From NCBI GenBank assembly GCA_030536315.1, contig JAUNQF010000006.1, positions 1-57,113 on the forward strand: a stretch of 57,113 bases of DNA, in the 5' to 3' direction. This document shows, piece by piece, positions 41,990 through 52,984 of the stretch (the first letter of the stretch is position 1; every line of letters starts with the position of its first letter). The translations under genes and the position numbers were made by a program. The stretch is from Coriobacteriia bacterium (GTDB taxonomy: Bacteria > Actinomycetota > Coriobacteriia > Coriobacteriales > Eggerthellaceae). The notes under the pieces were generated by a model. The model worked only from the letters and a program-made list of their open reading frames with translations. It searched no databases and had not been told where the DNA came from.

Positions 41990-43450
41990 TTAAGATTGCG
42001 ATTTGCCAAGATTCTTTTTCATTCAGTCCTTTTTTTGTTTCTTTGCTTTCAATTTAAGTTTTCTACCTTCGATTACTACAAAGCAAATTGTTAGTAGACT
42101 TGAGAAAAAGTCAGCTGCTGGTGGGCATAAGATTACTGCAATAAGCCCGTCTTGAATTACACCCAAAGATAGAAGTAATTCTGGAATAATCAAATACATC
42201 GGAATTAAAAAGATAACTTGTCTGGTTAGTTCAAGAATTGCAGATTTAATTGGCTGTCCGCTACTTTGAAAATATGTGCCTCCAACCGCATGAAAACCTA
42301 CTAATGGGAAAAATGTGATATATACCATTAATGTTGTAGCGGAAAATTCTTCGAGGTCACCAGCAATACCAAACAACTGAACAATTTGATGAGGAAACAA
42401 ATAACATACAACTAAGAAGAATGTTCCAATAGCAACTCCTGTTGTAACTGATAAACGAAGCGCGCGAATAACTCTTGTTCAATTTTCTGCGCCATAGTTA
42501 TATCCAATGATTGGTTGAGCACCCATGGCTACACCAATAAGTGGCATGAAAGCAAATGTTGCAACTTTTTGAGATACGCCAATACTTGCAAGTGCACCCT
42601 GAGCTCCAAGGATTGATTGTGCTCCGTAATATCCAACAACTCAGTTAAACACAATACAAATTATTGTTGATGCTAAGTTCATTGCAAATGAAGCCAAACC
42701 CATAAGAAGGATTCTGCCCATTAATTTTGCATCTGGAACTAAACCAGTAATTTTTAATTTAAAGGCTGATTTTTTAGAGAATACAAAATAACAAAATACT
42801 AAAATTGCTCCGGCTCCTTGGCCAAGGATTGTTGCCAAACCACTTCCGCCAACACCCATATTTAACTCAAGAACAAATAATCAATTAAGAATAATACAAA
42901 CAATAACACTGACAACATTTGTTAAAAGTGCAATTTTTGGCGCTCCGGCAGTTCTAATAAAGTTGTTCATACCCATTCCAACGGCAAGAAGGAAAAAGCC
43001 GTAACATTGAATTTGAACAAAAATTTTAGTTCCTTCTCATAATTCTTCTCTTGTACCAATTATTAATAAGATGAAATCAATTCCAAAATATCCTATTAAA
43101 GCAATAATTCCGGAAAATATTATTAGTAAGATAAATGAATTGCCGAGGCACTGTTCAACACGCTTGTGATCGCCTTCGCCAAGAAGAATTGCAGCAAGCG
43201 CATTACCACCTTGTCCCGGAAGCATCGTAAAGCCTATTAATAAAAGCATTATTGGAAGCGCAAGAGTAGTTACCGCAACGCCAGAGCCATCAGGAAATGC
43301 TTGACCTAAAAATGCAGTATCAATTAAATTATAAAACGAAGTAAGAACCATTCCTGCAATAGCAGGGACCGAGAACTCAACCAGAAGCTTACCGATCTTC
43401 GCAGTTCCTAATTTGTTGTTCTTTGAATTTTTTTGTTGTTTCTTATCCAT
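41990..43450 (-). CDS. MATE-family efflux transporter
   Basis: The 486-residue protein has the 12-helix MATE pattern: an N-terminal KLLVEFSVPAIAGMVLTSFY then NLIDTAFLGQ, PGQGGNALAAILLGEGD, and a repeat half with GVGGSGLATILGQGAGAILV. MATE proteins export cationic drugs or metabolites in exchange for Na+ or H+. TGA codons split it under the standard code. Its ATG overlaps the stop of the upstream permease. Confidence 0.9.
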
Positions 43451-44373
43451 TATCCTACAATCAAAGTAACTATCATACCTATAACAACACTAATAACAAA
43501 AATAGCTATAGTGATAATAATATTTTGTTTCATCGGCCTATTGTTTCTAAACAAAACAATTAAGGCAACACCAGTTGCATCAAGCAATCCAGCAAGAAGA
43601 GCTCCAATCCCTAGAACTCCTTCTACATATAATTGAGCAATTACAACACTTGAAGCACAATTTGGAATAAGTCCTATTATCGATGTTCCAATAACGCTCA
43701 TATATTTATTTTCGTCAATTAAACCTGCTAAAGTATCATATCCACCAATAAGAACTATTATGAGATTAAGAAGCAAAGTAATTATGAATATAAAAATTGT
43801 AACTTGAAATGTGTGTATTATGGCAGGGCGCAAAACTTTGCTCTTTGATTTTCCATCATGATGATTGCAACTGCATCTATCACGTTCACAAAGTTCATGA
43901 ATCTCGTATCTTTCTTTATGCTCTTTCTTATCAAGTTTGAAAATTTTAATGAATCCGTCTATTGCAAATCCAACAATTACACCGATAGCAAACTTGACTC
44001 CAACAATTCCAAATAGTGTTTCTAATGGCATTCCGCCAGCAATGAATATTGGAATCATTTCATCTGATGTTGAAAGGTAAACTGCAAACAATGTTCCAAT
44101 TGTAATAACTTTTCCAGAAAAGAACGTCGAAGCCGCCGAAGACCATCCACATTGTGGAAGTGCGCCAAGGGCCGAACCAATGATTGGTCCAAGCGGTCCT
44201 GCTTTTTCAAATTTTGCTAAAGCTTTAGAGCTCATTCTGTTTTCCATAAATTCAAGGATTAAATAAGTAATAAACAAAAATGGAATTACTTCTAATGTAT
44301 CTATGAGAGCATCACCAATAAATTCTCGTCCGACCTCTAAAATGTTACTTAAAAAAGAAAAATCGCTTCCCAC
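43450..44373 (-). CDS. Putative metal exporter of the ArsP_2 (10-TM heavy-metal permease) family
   Basis: The 307-residue membrane protein has two inverted halves, each with a Gly-Pro-Gln/Asn-Cys turn: GSALGALPQCGWSS and GLIPNCASSVV, around a His/Cys-rich cytosolic loop (HELCERDRCSCNHHDG). This is the layout of the putative manganese/heavy-metal exporter group. The GTG at 44373, 7 bases after AAGAAAGG, is preferred over the ATG at 44430 because a promoter -10 lies between them. It is co-translated with the MATE gene. Confidence 0.78.
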   Translation of the reverse strand: MGSDFSFLSNILEVGREFIGDALIDTLEVIPFLFITYLILEFMENRMSSKALAKFEKAGPLGPIIGSALGALPQCGWSSAASTFFSGKVITIGTLFAVYLSTSDEMIPIFIAGGMPLETLFGIVGVKFAIGVIVGFAIDGFIKIFKLDKKEHKERYEIHELCERDRCSCNHHDGKSKSKVLRPAIIHTFQVTIFIFIITLLLNLIIVLIGGYDTLAGLIDENKYMSVIGTSIIGLIPNCASSVVIAQLYVEGVLGIGALLAGLLDATGVALIVLFRNNRPMKQNIIITIAIFVISVVIGMIVTLIVG

Positions 44374-44403
44374 AGCATATCCTTTCTTATATTTTGCAAG
44401 CGC

Positions 44404-44409
44404 ATTATA
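44404..44409 (-). promoter_or_regulatory. Extended -10 of the ArsP_2-permease promoter
   Basis: On the minus strand TGTTATAAT gives an extended -10 (TATAAT is the complement of 44404-44409), about 31 bases before the GTG start. It sits divergent to the SRP RNA promoter. Confidence 0.5.
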
Positions 44410-44415
44410 ACATAA

Positions 44416-44445
44416 TTGCTCACAGTTCATCTTTTTTGGTATAAT
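44416..44445 (+). promoter_or_regulatory. SRP RNA promoter
   Basis: TTGCTC at 44416-44421 and TATAAT at 44440-44445 are spaced by 18 bases. The RNA begins 7 bases after the -10, as expected for a stable RNA. Confidence 0.6.
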
Positions 44446-44451
44446 TTAGTT

Positions 44452-44534
44452 GGGCTAAGGCGGCAACACGCCTTGAACCTGGTCAGGCCAGAGATGGAGC
44501 AGCCATAAGGGGCCTCTGATGAGCGTTTTAGCCC
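44452..44534 (+). ncRNA. ffs: Signal recognition particle RNA (4.5S type)
   Basis: The 83-base RNA folds end to end: GGGCTAA pairs with TTAGCCC. The conserved domain IV core is present as CTGGTCAGGCCAGAGATGGA followed by GCAGCC and AAGGGG. It has no Alu domain, so it is the short form. Its place upstream of dedA, dnaX, ybaB and recR matches the classic location near dnaX. Confidence 0.95.
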
Positions 44535-44535
44535 A

Positions 44536-44543
44536 TTTTTTTT
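44536..44543 (+). terminator. T-run terminator of the SRP RNA
   Basis: Eight T residues follow one base after the closing stem of the RNA, enough for intrinsic termination, with probable read-through into dedA. Confidence 0.55.
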
Positions 44544-44560
44544 GCTCAACTGAGGTATAA

Positions 44561-45250
44561 ATGGAAGTAATAAGCAATATTTTTAATTTTTTTGTAACCC
44601 TTTTAAAAGATCCACGAAGTGTAATTTTGGGTTGAATTGCAGTTTTAGGTCCTGTTGGAGTTTTTACTCCCTTATTTTTGGTTGTATTCATTGAAACTGG
44701 AATTGTCTTCTTTCCATTTTTGCCAGGAGATTCATTAATTTTTGCCGCTGGTGTGTTTTCTGCCGAAGGAGGCGTGCCAGATGGCGGTCAAAATTTAAAC
44801 ATTTGAATGACGCTATTTGTTTTTTATGCTGCTGCAATTTTGGGTAATACATCGAACTATTGAATTGCAAGATTTTTCGGTGAACGCATCATTAAATCTG
44901 GAAAAGTTAAGGGTATGACAAAAGAACGCATGGACAAATTAAATAGTTTTTTTGATCGTTATGGCGGACTGACTGTTGTTATCACACGATTTATGCCATT
45001 TTTCAGGACTTTTGCACCATTTGCTTGTGGTCTGGGTAGAATGAAATTCGGCGTTTTCACAATTTGAAACACAATCGGTGGAGTTGCATGAGTAACTACA
45101 TTTGCATTAATTGGTTATTTCTTTGGAAATGTTCCGTTTGTTCAAGAACATTTTAGTGTAATTGTTATTGGAATAGTGTTAGTATCAGTTATGCCGGCCG
45201 TGATTGGCGTTATTAAAGCATTCATCGATTCGCGAAAGAAGAAAAAATAA
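44561..45250 (+). CDS. DedA-family membrane protein
   Basis: The gene is visible only with TGA as Trp, since five TGA codons split it. The 229 residues include [48 protein letters not shown] and NTIGGVAWV, all DedA/SNARE-associated family motifs. DedA proteins are lipid scramblase-type transporters, for example for undecaprenyl phosphate. The Arg and Glu/Asp of the motifs are retained. Its stop overlaps the dnaX start by one base. Confidence 0.9.
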
Positions 45251-47118
45251 TGGCAGAAGCACTTTATAGTAAATATCGTCCGAAGAAATTTGAAGATGTT
45301 GTTGGTCAAAAACACATTTTGCAAACTCTAAAGAATGCTATTACTGCGAATAAAATTTCACATGCATATATGTTTTGTGGCCCACGAGGCACTGGAAAAA
45401 CCACTATGGCACGTTTGCTCGCAAAGGCTTGCATGTGTAAAAACGCTGGTGGGAAAAGTCCTTCGGCAGACTTTTGTGGTAAGTGTGAGGATTGTACTGA
45501 AATCGCTAACGGAATTCATCCAGATGTTTACGAGCTTGATGCTGCAAGTAGAACTGGTGTTGAAAATGTCCGTGAAGAAATTATTAGTCGTGTTGGTTTT
45601 GCAGCAACTCGCGGTGAAAAGAAAATTTATATAATCGACGAAGTTCACATGCTCTCGACTGCGGCGTTTAACGCTTTGTTGAAAACTTTGGAAGAACCGC
45701 CAGAGCATGTAATCTTTATTTTGTGCACAACTGATCCTCAAAAAGTTCCTGAAACAATTTTGTCTAGGTGCCAGCGTTTTGACTTCGCAGTGATTTCAGC
45801 AACAGATATTTTTGAGCGCTTGAAATATGTTTGTGACCAAGAACAGGTAACGGCTGAGGATGATGCGCTTCGTCAAATTGCTCAAAATGCTGGTGGAGCA
45901 ATGCGTAATGCTCTTACAAGTTTAGAGCAAGCAATAGCTTTTACAAATGGCAATATTACAATTGCAAATATTAAAGATAATTATGCTAGCGATGCTGATG
46001 CTGACTTTGATACTTTGATTGAGGCAATTGGTATGAGAAATTTGCCTGGAATTTTTGAATGGTGTGAAAATGAAGCAAAGAATGGTGCTGATTTTTCAAA
46101 AATCTGTTATTCACTTACTGAAATTATTAGAAATATGTATGTTAAATGTGCAGGTGGTAATCTAAATGCTGAACTGCCTGATTATATTGATGCGCATTTA
46201 GGTTTGTTTAGTACTGATAGGCTTCACAGAATCATGCTTGTTTTAAGTGAACTTTTAGGTGAGCTGAAGACAAGCACTAATGTGCGCCTTTCTTTTGAAG
46301 TTGCTATGGCTAAAATTTCAAATCCAAAAAGTGATTTGAGTTTGGAGGCTTTGGCTGAACGAATTTCGAATTTGGAAATTGCTAAACCAGTTGAAGTCAG
46401 CGAAGCTCCAGCAGCTCCAGCTCATGCAATAGAAGAAGAGGCCGAAGAACCTCAGCAGGAAATTATCCAGGAAGAAGTTGCTGAGATTGTGGAGAGAGAA
46501 ATTCCTAAAAAGGTAGTTAATGTTGTTGAAGATAAGAAACCTGAACCTGAGCCTGAACCAGAAATAAAAATGCCAGAGCGTCCAGCAGCGGTTGACTTTT
46601 CTTCGGCGCGTGAAGATTTGAAACAAGAAGCTAATGTTGTAAGTCCAGCGGATGCTGAAAGCAAAAATTTGCAAAGCAACACAGAGCTTCAAAAACTTTG
46701 GCATGCTGCATTTGCAAATATCAGAAGAAAATACCCAGCTTTTGGAGCTACACTTCTTACAGCGAACCCAAGTTATAATGATATTAGCAATCAATTTATT
46801 TTGACTTTTCCAAAAAATGCAAGCTTTAGTGTGGGAGTTTTGAAAAAACCTGACAGTATGGAAAAGATTGAAGTTGAAATCAAAGCTGTTATGGGCGAGG
46901 ATGTTGGTTTTAACATCGAGATTGACGAAAATAGCAACGAGGTTTTTGAGCCTTCGTTTGAAAATAATTTTAGAGGCAAAAAACAAGATGCTGATGAAGA
47001 TGTTTTTCCTGAAGAAGAAACGCATAGTTATGTAGAAGATACAAGTGCAACTACTTCGAATGATTCAATTACTGATATCTTAAATAATTATGGTGCTTAC
47101 AATATAACTGAGGAATAG
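45250..47118 (+). CDS. dnaX: DNA polymerase III subunits gamma/tau
   Basis: The clamp-loader ATPase has Walker A GPRGTGKTT (44-52), a zinc module (CMCKNAGG, then CGKCEDC), DEVH and the SRC arginine finger in ETILSRCQRFDF. After domain III (about residue 375) comes an acidic, Pro/Glu-rich linker and a C-terminal tau-like domain. Length 622. No TGA codon interrupts it. The sequence at 46491-46520 contains a possible slippery site that would give a 423-residue gamma-like product (see findings). Confidence 0.95.
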   Translation: MAEALYSKYRPKKFEDVVGQKHILQTLKNAITANKISHAYMFCGPRGTGKTTMARLLAKACMCKNAGGKSPSADFCGKCEDCTEIANGIHPDVYELDAASRTGVENVREEIISRVGFAATRGEKKIYIIDEVHMLSTAAFNALLKTLEEPPEHVIFILCTTDPQKVPETILSRCQRFDFAVISATDIFERLKYVCDQEQVTAEDDALRQIAQNAGGAMRNALTSLEQAIAFTNGNITIANIKDNYASDADADFDTLIEAIGMRNLPGIFEWCENEAKNGADFSKICYSLTEIIRNMYVKCAGGNLNAELPDYIDAHLGLFSTDRLHRIMLVLSELLGELKTSTNVRLSFEVAMAKISNPKSDLSLEALAERISNLEIAKPVEVSEAPAAPAHAIEEEAEEPQQEIIQEEVAEIVEREIPKKVVNVVEDKKPEPEPEPEIKMPERPAAVDFSSAREDLKQEANVVSPADAESKNLQSNTELQKLWHAAFANIRRKYPAFGATLLTANPSYNDISNQFILTFPKNASFSVGVLKKPDSMEKIEVEIKAVMGEDVGFNIEIDENSNEVFEPSFENNFRGKKQDADEDVFPEEETHSYVEDTSATTSNDSITDILNNYGAYNITEE

Positions 47119-47127
47119 GAGAGCCTT

Positions 47128-47433
47128 ATGGATATGAAAAAAATGATGAAACAAGCGCAAATGATGCAGAAAAATTTAAATGCTGTTCAGCAAGAACTTG
47201 CATTGATGGATCACACTGCTGAGGCTGGCGGCGGAATGGTTAGCGCAACTGTTAATGGAAATATGGAATTGACTGCTCTTGAGATTAAGAAGGAAGCGGT
47301 TGATCCTGAAGATGTTGAAATGCTTCAAGACCTTGTTGTTGCTGCAGTCAACGAAGCGCTTCGCGGAATGCATGCAATCAGCGAAGAGAAAATGTCAGCC
47401 GTTACTGGCGGAATGAATATTCCAGGACTTTAA
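47128..47433 (+). CDS. ybaB: YbaB/EbfC nucleoid-associated protein
   Basis: The 101-residue protein has MKKMMKQAQMMQKNLNAVQQ at its start, then GGGMVSATVNGNMELTALEI and a Met-rich end, the YbaB pattern. It binds DNA as a dimer and is encoded, as usual, between dnaX and recR. GGAGAG precedes the ATG; its stop overlaps the recR start. Confidence 0.93.
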   Translation: MDMKKMMKQAQMMQKNLNAVQQELALMDHTAEAGGGMVSATVNGNMELTALEIKKEAVDPEDVEMLQDLVVAAVNEALRGMHAISEEKMSAVTGGMNIPGL

Positions 47434-48035
47434 TGTCTAAAGATGATACACATACTATAGAAAAGTTGTTGGCTGAACTTGAGCGTATGCCTGGTGTTGG
47501 CCCCAAGTCGGCACAGCGCATCGCTTATTGAATTTTAAATACAGACGAAGAAACTGCTCACAATCTAGCGAACACAATCAGCGAAGTTAAGGACAGGGTT
47601 CATTTTTGTAAAACTTGTTTTAATTATTCAACTGGTGATGAATGTGAAATTTGTGCGGATGCTTCGCGAGATCATTCACAAATTTGTGTTGTTTGTGAGC
47701 CTCGAAATATTCCGCCAATTGAGCGAAGCCTCGCATTTAAGGGTGTCTACCACGTGCTTGGTGGCGAGATTTCGCCTATTGATGGAATTGGTCCAGAAGA
47801 TTTAAACATCCAACCGTTGATAAATAGGCTTTCAAATTCTGAAGTCTCCGAAGTTATCATCGCAACAAATCCAAATATCGAAGGTGAGACAACCGCGTCT
47901 TACTTAGCAAGACAACTTAAACCCTTAGGTGTTAAACTTACACGTCCGGCGAGTGGAATTCCAGTAGGTGGAGACCTTGAATTTGCTGACGAAGTAACAC
48001 TAGGCCGCGCCTTCGAAGACCGCCGAGAGCTTTAA
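47433..48035 (+). CDS. recR: Recombination mediator RecR
   Basis: RecR works with RecO and RecF to load RecA at gaps. The 200 residues have the helix-hairpin-helix MPGVGPKSAQRIAYWIL (Trp from TGA), the zinc finger CKTC...CEIC and a Toprim domain with YHVLGGEISPIDGIGPEDL. The gene is in its classic dnaX-ybaB-recR position. Confidence 0.95.
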
Positions 48036-48072
48036 TCTCTAAATAGAATACTATCTGATTTAAAATATGTTG

Positions 48073-48078
48073 TATAAT
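48073..48078 (+). promoter_or_regulatory. -10 element of the nfnA promoter
   Basis: TATAAT at 48073-48078 lies 37 bases upstream of the GTG start at 48115. It overlaps an in-frame ATG at 48067, which is therefore unlikely to be the start. Confidence 0.5.
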
Positions 48079-48114
48079 ACCTGGTTTGGAGATAAATTAA
48101 AGGAAGGAATAGTT

Positions 48115-48954
48115 GTGTTTAAGATAGTAGAAAAAGAATCGCTAAATCCCGTTGTTGAGAGGATCACTATCGAGGCTCCTTACGTTGCTGCGAAGTGTGA
48201 GCCTGGACAGTTTGTTATCTTGCGCGTGGATGAAGACGGTGAAAGAATCCCTCTAACAGTTTCTGATTGGGACAGAGAAAAAGGTTATGTTAGTGTTTGC
48301 TTTCAACCAGTTGGAGCAACAACCGAGGCTCTAAATCACAAGAAAAAGGGCGAGTGCATTGCTGATTTTGTTGGACCTCTTGGAAAAGAAACTGAAACAG
48401 ACAATTTGAAAAAAGTTTGTGTAATTGGTGGAGGTGTTGGTTCTGCTATTGCCCTTCCAATTTGTAAAAAACTTCATGCAAAGGGAGTTGACGTAACTGC
48501 AATTGTTGGTTTTAGAAGTAAAGACATTGTATTTTACGAAGATGAATTTGAAGCCAACTCTAAAGAATTGATTAGAACTTCCGATGATGGTACATGGGGC
48601 GAAAAAGGTGTTGTAACTGCTCCTTTAGAGCGTATGTTAGAAGCTGGCGAGAAGTTCGACCAAGTTATTGCAATTGGTCCGTTAATCATGATGAAGTTTG
48701 TTTGCTTAACTACTAAGAAATATGATCAGCCAACCGTTGTTAGCATGAATCCAATTATGATTGATGGTACTGGGATGTGTGGTTGCTGTCGTTTGACTGT
48801 TGGTGGCGAAACCAAATTTGCATGCGTTGATGGCCCGGACTTCGATGGTCATTTAATTGACTTTGACGAAGTTATGGCCCGTGCTACAACATACGGTGAA
48901 TGAGAAAAGAAACGTCACGAAGAGACGTGCAACTTATATAAGAAGGAGGCATAA
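48115..48954 (+). CDS. NADH-dependent ferredoxin:NADP+ oxidoreductase-type subunit alpha (NfnA/PyrK-like)
   Basis: The FAD/NAD-binding flavoprotein has 279 residues with an FNR-like domain (EPGQFVILRV, RIPLTVSDW), a nucleotide-binding segment CVIGGGVGSAIALP and a C-terminal [2Fe-2S] site MCGCCRLTVGG then FACVDGP. Start GTG at 48115, after AAGGAAGG. Paired with the next gene it matches NfnAB, which bifurcates electrons from NADPH to NAD and ferredoxin; a dihydroorotate dehydrogenase electron-transfer role is the alternative. TGA at 48901 is Trp. Confidence 0.88.
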
Positions 48955-48955
48955 A

Positions 48956-50341
<1,386 letters not shown>

Positions 50342-51025
50342 ATGAAGACTAAATTAGCAGTTTTTGACTTTGATGGCACTTTGATTCCGGATCAATCCGG
50401 GCAACAGTTGTCATTGGATTTAGTTCATAACAAACATTTAAGTAAGTGGACGGCTACGAAGCTTATTTTGTGAGGCATTCGTTATAAAGCTCATCTTCCG
50501 TATAAAGAAAAAACTGCCAGAGAATTAATCTTTAAAGCATTTGAAAATGAAAACGCTGAAGAAGTCGATAAGTTCATTGATAAATTTTATGAGGAAAATT
50601 TAGAAGAGACCGTTCGTGAACCATTGCTTCGTATTGCTGAAGAACTTCGTCAAGATGGAATGGAATTAGTAATTCTATCTGGGGCTTTTACTTCGACTTT
50701 AGGAAGTTTTGCCAAGCGTCATGATTTTATGCATATTGTTGGAACTGAAATGGAAGTTGATAGCCAAGGCAATTACACTGGAAAAGTTGATGGCGAATGT
50801 GTTGCTGGCGAAGAAAAAATTAAAAGGTTGTATAATTATGCCGATGAGCATTTTGGTAAGAACAACTGAGAAATTGAATATGCTCTTGCTGATCATTATA
50901 CCGATAGAGATTTATTAGATTTAGCAAATAAAGTTTATGCTGTTGATCCAGATGCAACTTTGAGACGATATGCAAAAAAGAATGGTTGAGAAATTATTGA
51001 ATTTGAAAAGCCTAAGGAGAAATAA
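50342..51025 (+). CDS. HAD-superfamily phosphatase (SerB-like, HAD-IB)
   Basis: The 227-residue enzyme has the nucleophile motif DFDGTL, a helical cap, motif II LSGAF (Ser), and motif III Lys/Asp region with GEEKIKRLYNYADEH and ADHYTDRDLLDLA. The type-IB arrangement fits phosphoserine phosphatase or phospholipid/glycerol-phosphate phosphatases. Substrate not determined. TGA is Trp at 50471 region, 50867 and 50987. It starts at the last base of the upstream stop. Confidence 0.85.
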
Positions 51026-51732
51026 TGGCTGATTTTAAATACAAAAGAGTTGTTTTAAAACTTTCTGGCGAAGCACTTGCAGGAAAAAATGGCGAGAGCT
51101 TCGATATTGCTCTTATGGATGAAATTTCAAATGAAATTAGCAAACTTATATCTGGCGGAGTTGAAGTTGCTGTTGTTATTGGTGGCGGAAATATTATTCG
51201 CGGAGCAAGTCAAGAATGGATGAATCGTGAAAATGCCGACTATATGGGCATGACAGCGACAGTTATAAATTCGATGGCGCTTGCAGAAGTACTTCGTAAG
51301 AATAATTTAAAAGCGAAAGTTTTTTCTGCAATTCCAATGGAGCTTGTTTGCGAAACTTATAATCCATCAGTTGCTGATGAATATTTAAAGCGTGGCGAAG
51401 TTGTAATTTTAGGTGGCGGAACAGGTAAACCTTATGTAACGACTGACACTACTTCAACTCTTCGTGCTAAAGAACTTAATTGTGAGTGTGTTTTAAAGGC
51501 AACAAAAGTTGATGGCGTTTACGATGATGATCCAGTTAAAAATCCTGACGCTAAACGATTTGACAAAATTTCTTTTGACGATTGCTTGAATCGTGGTCTT
51601 AAAGTTATGGATGAAAAAGCGTTTAAGATGGCTAAGGACGAAAACATTCATATAATTGTTTTTAACATGTTTGAGAAAGATAATATTGTAAAAGTGTTGC
51701 AAGGCGAAGACGTAGGAACGGTAGTTTCGTAA
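51025..51732 (+). CDS. pyrH: UMP kinase
   Basis: The 235 residues match bacterial hexameric UMP kinase: RVVLKLSGEALAG, VIGGGNIIRG, MGMTATVINSMALAE, GGTGKPYVTTDTTSTLRA and TKVDGVYDDDP. It phosphorylates UMP to UDP. Start ATG overlaps the upstream stop; AAGGAGA is the ribosome site. The usual partner frr does not follow; yqeK does. Confidence 0.95.
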   Translation: MADFKYKRVVLKLSGEALAGKNGESFDIALMDEISNEISKLISGGVEVAVVIGGGNIIRGASQEWMNRENADYMGMTATVINSMALAEVLRKNNLKAKVFSAIPMELVCETYNPSVADEYLKRGEVVILGGGTGKPYVTTDTTSTLRAKELNCECVLKATKVDGVYDDDPVKNPDAKRFDKISFDDCLNRGLKVMDEKAFKMAKDENIHIIVFNMFEKDNIVKVLQGEDVGTVVS

Positions 51733-52400
51733 TGTTAGACATTTTTGATTTTGAAAGTAGAAGAATTAGTAAGAACGCAGAAGAGCGTAATCCTTACACA
51801 GATGAATTTTACGAGAGCCTTCTTGCGGATTTGAAAGAGCGCGTTGATGAAGATCGCTACACACATACTCTTGGCGTAATAGAAATGGCAGATATTTTAT
51901 GTGATGTTTATGGTATCGATAAAAAGAAAGCTCGTCTTGCGGCTGCAATTCATGATTGAGATAAATGCTATAACGACGAAGAAATGCGTAAGCGAATTTT
52001 TGCGGTTGGTGCAAATTCTTATGCGACAGAAGAAATTATAGATAAAATGCCGAAGGTTATGCATGGTGCAACTGCCGCATTTGCTCTTGGTATTGAATAT
52101 CCTAATATTCCATCCGATGTTTTGCGCGCTGTTATTAATCACACAACAGCAAATGTTCGTATGTCAAGATTGGATATGGTTATCTACATTGCAGATGCTC
52201 TTGATCCAAGTAGAGATTACCCAGAATATGATGAATTGGTTGACCTTATTGGCAAGATTTGTCTTGAAGATTTGTTTTGCCGTGTCTTCGCTGAGTCTAC
52301 TATTGCAGTTATAAAGAAGGGTAAACCGCTTCATCCAAAAACTGTTGAAGTTTGAAATGCGAATTTAGAAATGTACAATGCAAGACATGCTAACGATTAG
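51732..52400 (+). CDS. yqeK: YqeK-like HD-domain phosphohydrolase
   Basis: The 222-residue protein has the HD pattern RYTHTLGV, AAAIHDWDK (Trp from TGA), MHGATAA and INHTTAN, as in YqeK, a symmetrical diadenosine tetraphosphate hydrolase of Gram-positive bacteria. It begins at the last base of pyrH. TGA also encodes Trp near the C-terminus (52353). Confidence 0.88.
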
Positions 52401-52402
52401 GC

Positions 52403-52984
52403 ATGGAAAAGATTGTTATTGAAAATATACAAATTTCATTTACAAGAAAAAAAATTCGAAATATCAACCTCCGCATTATAGAGCCAAATGGCGAAGTAAA
52501 GGTTTCTGCACCTTATTCAATTAGTATGCGAAGAGTTGAAAAGTTTATTCGTGAGAGAAAAGATTGAATTTTGGCTTCGCAACAAAAAGTTATTGAGAGA
52601 TCAAAGAATAAAAGTAAATTTCAAACACAATTATTTGATTCATGCACTAACGAAAAAGAAATTAAAGAAAAGAAAAAATGATTTGAGCAAGAATTATTGC
52701 AACAAGCTCAACCTTATTTTAATAAATGAGAAAACTTAACAGGCTTAGTTCCAGAAAAGATTGTTGTTCGATGGCCTAAAACTTTATGAGGAAGTTGCGA
52801 TAAGCAAAAAAAGAAGATTATGCTTAATGGGCAACTTGTTGCCATGGATAAAAAATATTTAGATTATGTTGTTTTGCATGAATTAACTCATTTAAAATAT
52901 TCTAATCATGGAGATGGGTTTAAAAATTTTATGACACAATATATGCCCAATTGGAAAGATGTGAGGCGAGAGTTAAATGGATAA
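52403..52984 (+). CDS. YgjP/SprT-like metallopeptidase (WGSC-HExxH)
   Basis: The 193 residues read only with TGA as Trp: the family hallmark L-W-G-S-C has its Trp as TGA at 52787-52789, followed by HELTHLKYSNHGDGF with the zinc site. The family (DUF45, YgjP-like) is of unclear substrate. The stop overlaps the xerD start by 8 bases. Confidence 0.9.

Noticed and set aside
44374-44430. N-terminal extension of the ArsP_2-like permease from the ATG at 44430
   Set aside because: An extended -10 promoter element lies inside this stretch, and a GTG with a good ribosome site follows at the family's normal N-terminus.
46318-47025. Long minus-strand open frame opposite dnaX
   Set aside because: Its residues are Phe/Asn-rich, as expected from the complement of Glu/Lys-rich coding; no ribosome site or family match.
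52403-52984. UGA as glycine (code 25, as in Gracilibacteria and SR1)
   Set aside because: WGSC, WMW and SWDEYFM require Trp, and Gly would not fit these motifs.
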